Assembly (NCBI GenBank): GCA_937895785.1
Contig: CALBKW010000095.1
Location: 1-35,190, forward strand
Direction of reading: 5' to 3'
From: an uncultured Candidatus Melainabacteria bacterium
GTDB taxonomy: Bacteria > Cyanobacteriota > Vampirovibrionia > Gastranaerophilales > Gastranaerophilaceae
Length of the DNA stretch: 35,190 nucleotides
Positions 33,342 to 35,190 of this stretch are shown here, one piece after another. Within the stretch, counting starts at the first letter, position 1; each line of letters begins with the position of its first letter. The notes under the pieces were generated by a model. That model was not told where the DNA came from. It saw only the letters and a program-made list of their open reading frames with translations, and did not search any database. The position numbers and the translations under genes were made by a program.

Positions 33342-34094
33342 TTATTTTTGATTAATAAATGTTAGTATTCCATTTATGAAGGTTAGTGGGTGGACTGGGC
33401 AACCTGGAATATACAAGTCTATTGGATATTTTTCCAAAAATTCTCTATTTAATGTTGAACTTGCTGAAAAAACTCCGCCTGAAATTGCACAAGCTCCACA
33501 CAAAATTACAATCTTTGGCTCTGGTACTGATTTATAACAATTTTCCAATGCATAAGCCATATTTTCTGTAATTGGTCCTGTTATAACTATTCCGTCTGCA
33601 TGTCTTGGTGAAGCAACAAAATCTATACCAAATCTGCCCATATCAAAATTTGCATTTGAACAAGCGTTTAACTCCATTTCGCAACCGTTACAACCTCCAG
33701 CAGAAACTTGTCTTAGTTTTAATGATTTTGAAAAATAAGAGGTGATTTCTTTTCTTATTCCAATGGCACTCTTTTCGTACTCCTCAGCGGTCATATCTTC
33801 GGTTACAATCAATTGTTCTCTATTTGTTGTTGCTAGTTTATAATTGTTTGTAAAATCAATTGCACCTGCCTCACAAAGGTTTTTGCACGCACCACAAAAT
33901 GTACATTTTCCCATATCTATAGTTAAAGGATTTACGCTCAAAGCACCTGTCGGGCAAATACACTTTCCACATTTTGTACATTTGGTATCACACAATGTCG
34001 GAAATCCTCTAAATTGTTCCCTCATAGGTGCATTTTTAATATCTTTTATAAATTGTTGACCTTGATATATTCTTTGTTTTAAAGTATCTAACAT
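33342..34094 (-). CDS. Hydrogenase-4-type small subunit (NuoB-like) fused to a two-cluster ferredoxin domain
   Basis: 250 residues. The N-terminal half is a two-cluster ferredoxin module. The second motif is canonical (C64-x2-C67-x2-C70-x3-C74). The first reads CDTKCTKCGKCICP with only one residue between the last two cysteines instead of three. The C-terminal half is the NuoB/HycG-like subunit with the cluster ligands GGCNGCEMELNAC (135, 138), CGACAISGG (199/202) and PGCPVHPL (232). It passes electrons from a ferredoxin-like donor to the large subunit of a membrane energy-converting complex. The fusion corresponds to HycF- plus HycG-like subunits. It directly follows the large subunit (12-base gap) in one transcript. 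Confidence 0.87.
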   Translation of the reverse strand: MLDTLKQRIYQGQQFIKDIKNAPMREQFRGFPTLCDTKCTKCGKCICPTGALSVNPLTIDMGKCTFCGACKNLCEAGAIDFTNNYKLATTNREQLIVTEDMTAEEYEKSAIGIRKEITSYFSKSLKLRQVSAGGCNGCEMELNACSNANFDMGRFGIDFVASPRHADGIVITGPITENMAYALENCYKSVPEPKIVILCGACAISGGVFSASSTLNREFLEKYPIDLYIPGCPVHPLTFINGILTFINQK

Positions 34095-34106
34095 ATTTTT
34101 TCCTTT

Positions 34107-35190
34107 TTATAAATCGTTGCCACAATATGACAAATTAAAACTTTTATTGCACAATGGAAAATCTGAAACACCATTGTTTCTAACTGCAAGGGCTAATCCA
34201 AACCAATTATTAAATGATGGGTCTTTAATTTTGTATCTGGTTAAGTTTGAATTTTCATCTGTCATTGCTATATGTGTAACTTCACCTCGCCAACCCTCAA
34301 CTATAGAAACAACAAAAGAATTGCTTTCAAAAGTGCTATCTGTAGATACAAAAATTGGTTCACTGCTATAATCTTTTAGCTCGTTCAAGAATTTTCTAAT
34401 CATAAACAAGGAATTTTTCACTTCCTTATATCTTAGTTTAAATCTTGAGTTAACATCTCCAATACCTTCAAAAGGCTTGTTTTTAATGTTTAATTCTTCA
34501 ATCCATTTATCTGGAAAATTAAATCTTGAATCTATATTAACTCCTGAGGCTCTTGCTGCCATTCCAACAAGTCCAATTTCTTTAGCTTTCTCAAAACTTA
34601 CAGTGCCTGTTTTTTCAAGTCTTGAAACAACAGATGAAGTTTTTAGCATTGTTTTAACCATTCTATCTGTATCTTTTTCGACTTTTTCTAATGTTTTTAA
34701 AGTTTTTTCAATTTGGTTCGCATCTATATCAAAGTTAACTCCACCAACAGTGATTAAGCCACGTCCAAAACGACTTCCAGACCATTCTAACATAGTATTA
34801 ATAACCAAAGTTCTTGTAACGCCGAAAACTGCAGCACCCATTGAATATGCTATATCACCTGCAATAGCACCCAAATCGCCAATATGTATTGCAATTCGTT
34901 CCATTTCTAATGCAGCTTTTCTAATTAATTGTGCTTTATTTGAAATTTGAATGTTTTTTAGTGCCTCTACAACTTGTGAATATGCTATATTATAAGCAAT
35001 TACGCTATCGCCACAAATAGATTCAGCTAGTTGATTAGACGGAGTTTTTATCATTAAATCTTCAACACCTCTATTTTGGTATCCTAGCATTATTTCCAAA
35101 TGATAAACTGTTTCTCCATTACACATAAATCTAAAATGTCCAGGTTCAATTACGCCAGCATGAATAGGGCCTACAGCAACTTGGTGAACT
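34107..35190 (-). CDS. Hydrogenase-related large subunit lacking most nickel ligands (5' partial)
   Basis: The frame is open to the right edge of the window; upstream of the ATG at 35126 it already reads HQVAVGPIHAGVIEPGHFRF, the typical N-terminal block of group-4 hydrogenase large subunits (HycE/NuoD fold). The ATG is therefore internal and the gene begins outside. The first nickel motif is ESICGDSVIAY: one cysteine is kept and the second is Ser. The C-terminal motif, normally a CxxC pair, is LSYCGNDL: a single cysteine three residues before the end. So two of the four Ni-Fe ligands are missing. This is the pattern described for energy-converting hydrogenase-related (Ehr) complexes, which are thought to couple a redox reaction other than H2 to ion pumping. 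Upstream subunits would lie beyond 35190. Confidence 0.88.
   Translation of the reverse strand, partial: VHQVAVGPIHAGVIEPGHFRFMCNGETVYHLEIMLGYQNRGVEDLMIKTPSNQLAESICGDSVIAYNIAYSQVVEALKNIQISNKAQLIRKAALEMERIAIHIGDLGAIAGDIAYSMGAAVFGVTRTLVINTMLEWSGSRFGRGLITVGGVNFDIDANQIEKTLKTLEKVEKDTDRMVKTMLKTSSVVSRLEKTGTVSFEKAKEIGLVGMAARASGVNIDSRFNFPDKWIEELNIKNKPFEGIGDVNSRFKLRYKEVKNSLFMIRKFLNELKDYSSEPIFVSTDSTFESNSFVVSIVEGWRGEVTHIAMTDENSNLTRYKIKDPSFNNWFGLALAVRNNGVSDFPLCNKSFNLSYCGNDL

Noticed and set aside
33146..33355. Open frame of 69 codons over the tRNA-Gln region
   Set aside because: Begins inside the tRNA promoter -35 and covers the tRNA and its terminator.
34477..34950. 157-codon plus-strand frame opposite the hydrogenase-like large subunit
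   Set aside because: Antisense to a gene with clear family motifs; no ribosome site.
34107..35190. Annotation as a true [NiFe] hydrogenase large subunit
   Set aside because: Two of the four nickel-ligand cysteines are replaced, so hydrogenase activity is not supported.

Overview
This is a strongly AT-rich, gene-dense bacterial segment. It carries Gram-negative envelope genes (Skp/OmpH-like chaperone, lipoprotein signal peptidase), the indirect Gln/Asn-tRNA route (gatA, gatB), a NifU/NifS Fe-S assembly pair, separate-subunit glycyl-tRNA synthetase, a FliI/SctN-type export ATPase and a group-4-hydrogenase-related membrane complex. There are no respiratory oxidases or photosynthesis genes. My best guess for the source is an uncultured anaerobic gut-type lineage such as Candidatus Gastranaerophilales (Melainabacteria/Vampirovibrionia). 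That is inference from gene style, not from a marker gene.

Layout. (1) 1-2449, + strand: the 3' part of a Gly/Ser/Thr-rich repeat protein with a coiled-coil tail, then a two-gene MNT/HEPN module (a lone HEPN-like protein and an MNT-HEPN fusion). (2) 2583-7764, +: an operon of two distantly paralogous membrane proteins and a GH13 alpha-amylase-like enzyme, closed by a strong terminator. (3) 11793-7848, -: an operon of export ATPase, secreted NTF2-like protein, LspA, RluD-family pseudouridine synthase and a LapA-like small membrane protein. (4) 11867-20436, +: two GT-C glycosyltransferases, gatB, a SIS-domain sugar isomerase/deaminase, a WG-repeat protein, an OmpH/Skp-like protein and a DHH phosphoesterase. 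(5) 31661-20517, -: in transcription order a helicase-nuclease, glyS, a small Gln-rich protein, tRNA-Asp, a frameshifted membrane-protein pseudogene, nifU, nifS, a coiled-coil protein of unknown function, and gatA. (6) 31714-33261, +: a CCA-adding enzyme/poly(A) polymerase family protein, a small unknown ORF and tRNA-Gln. (7) 35190-33342, -: large (5' partial) and small subunits of a hydrogenase-related complex.

Most genes are housekeeping. The accessory or unusual parts are the MNT/HEPN module, the membrane-protein/amylase operon, the helicase-nuclease, the WG protein with paired cysteines, the pseudogene, and the hydrogenase-like large subunit that lacks most nickel-binding cysteines. Three promoters (four with a weaker case) place the -10 box exactly six bases before the start codon, which suggests leaderless mRNAs. 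No CRISPR array, insertion sequence or rRNA gene is visible.
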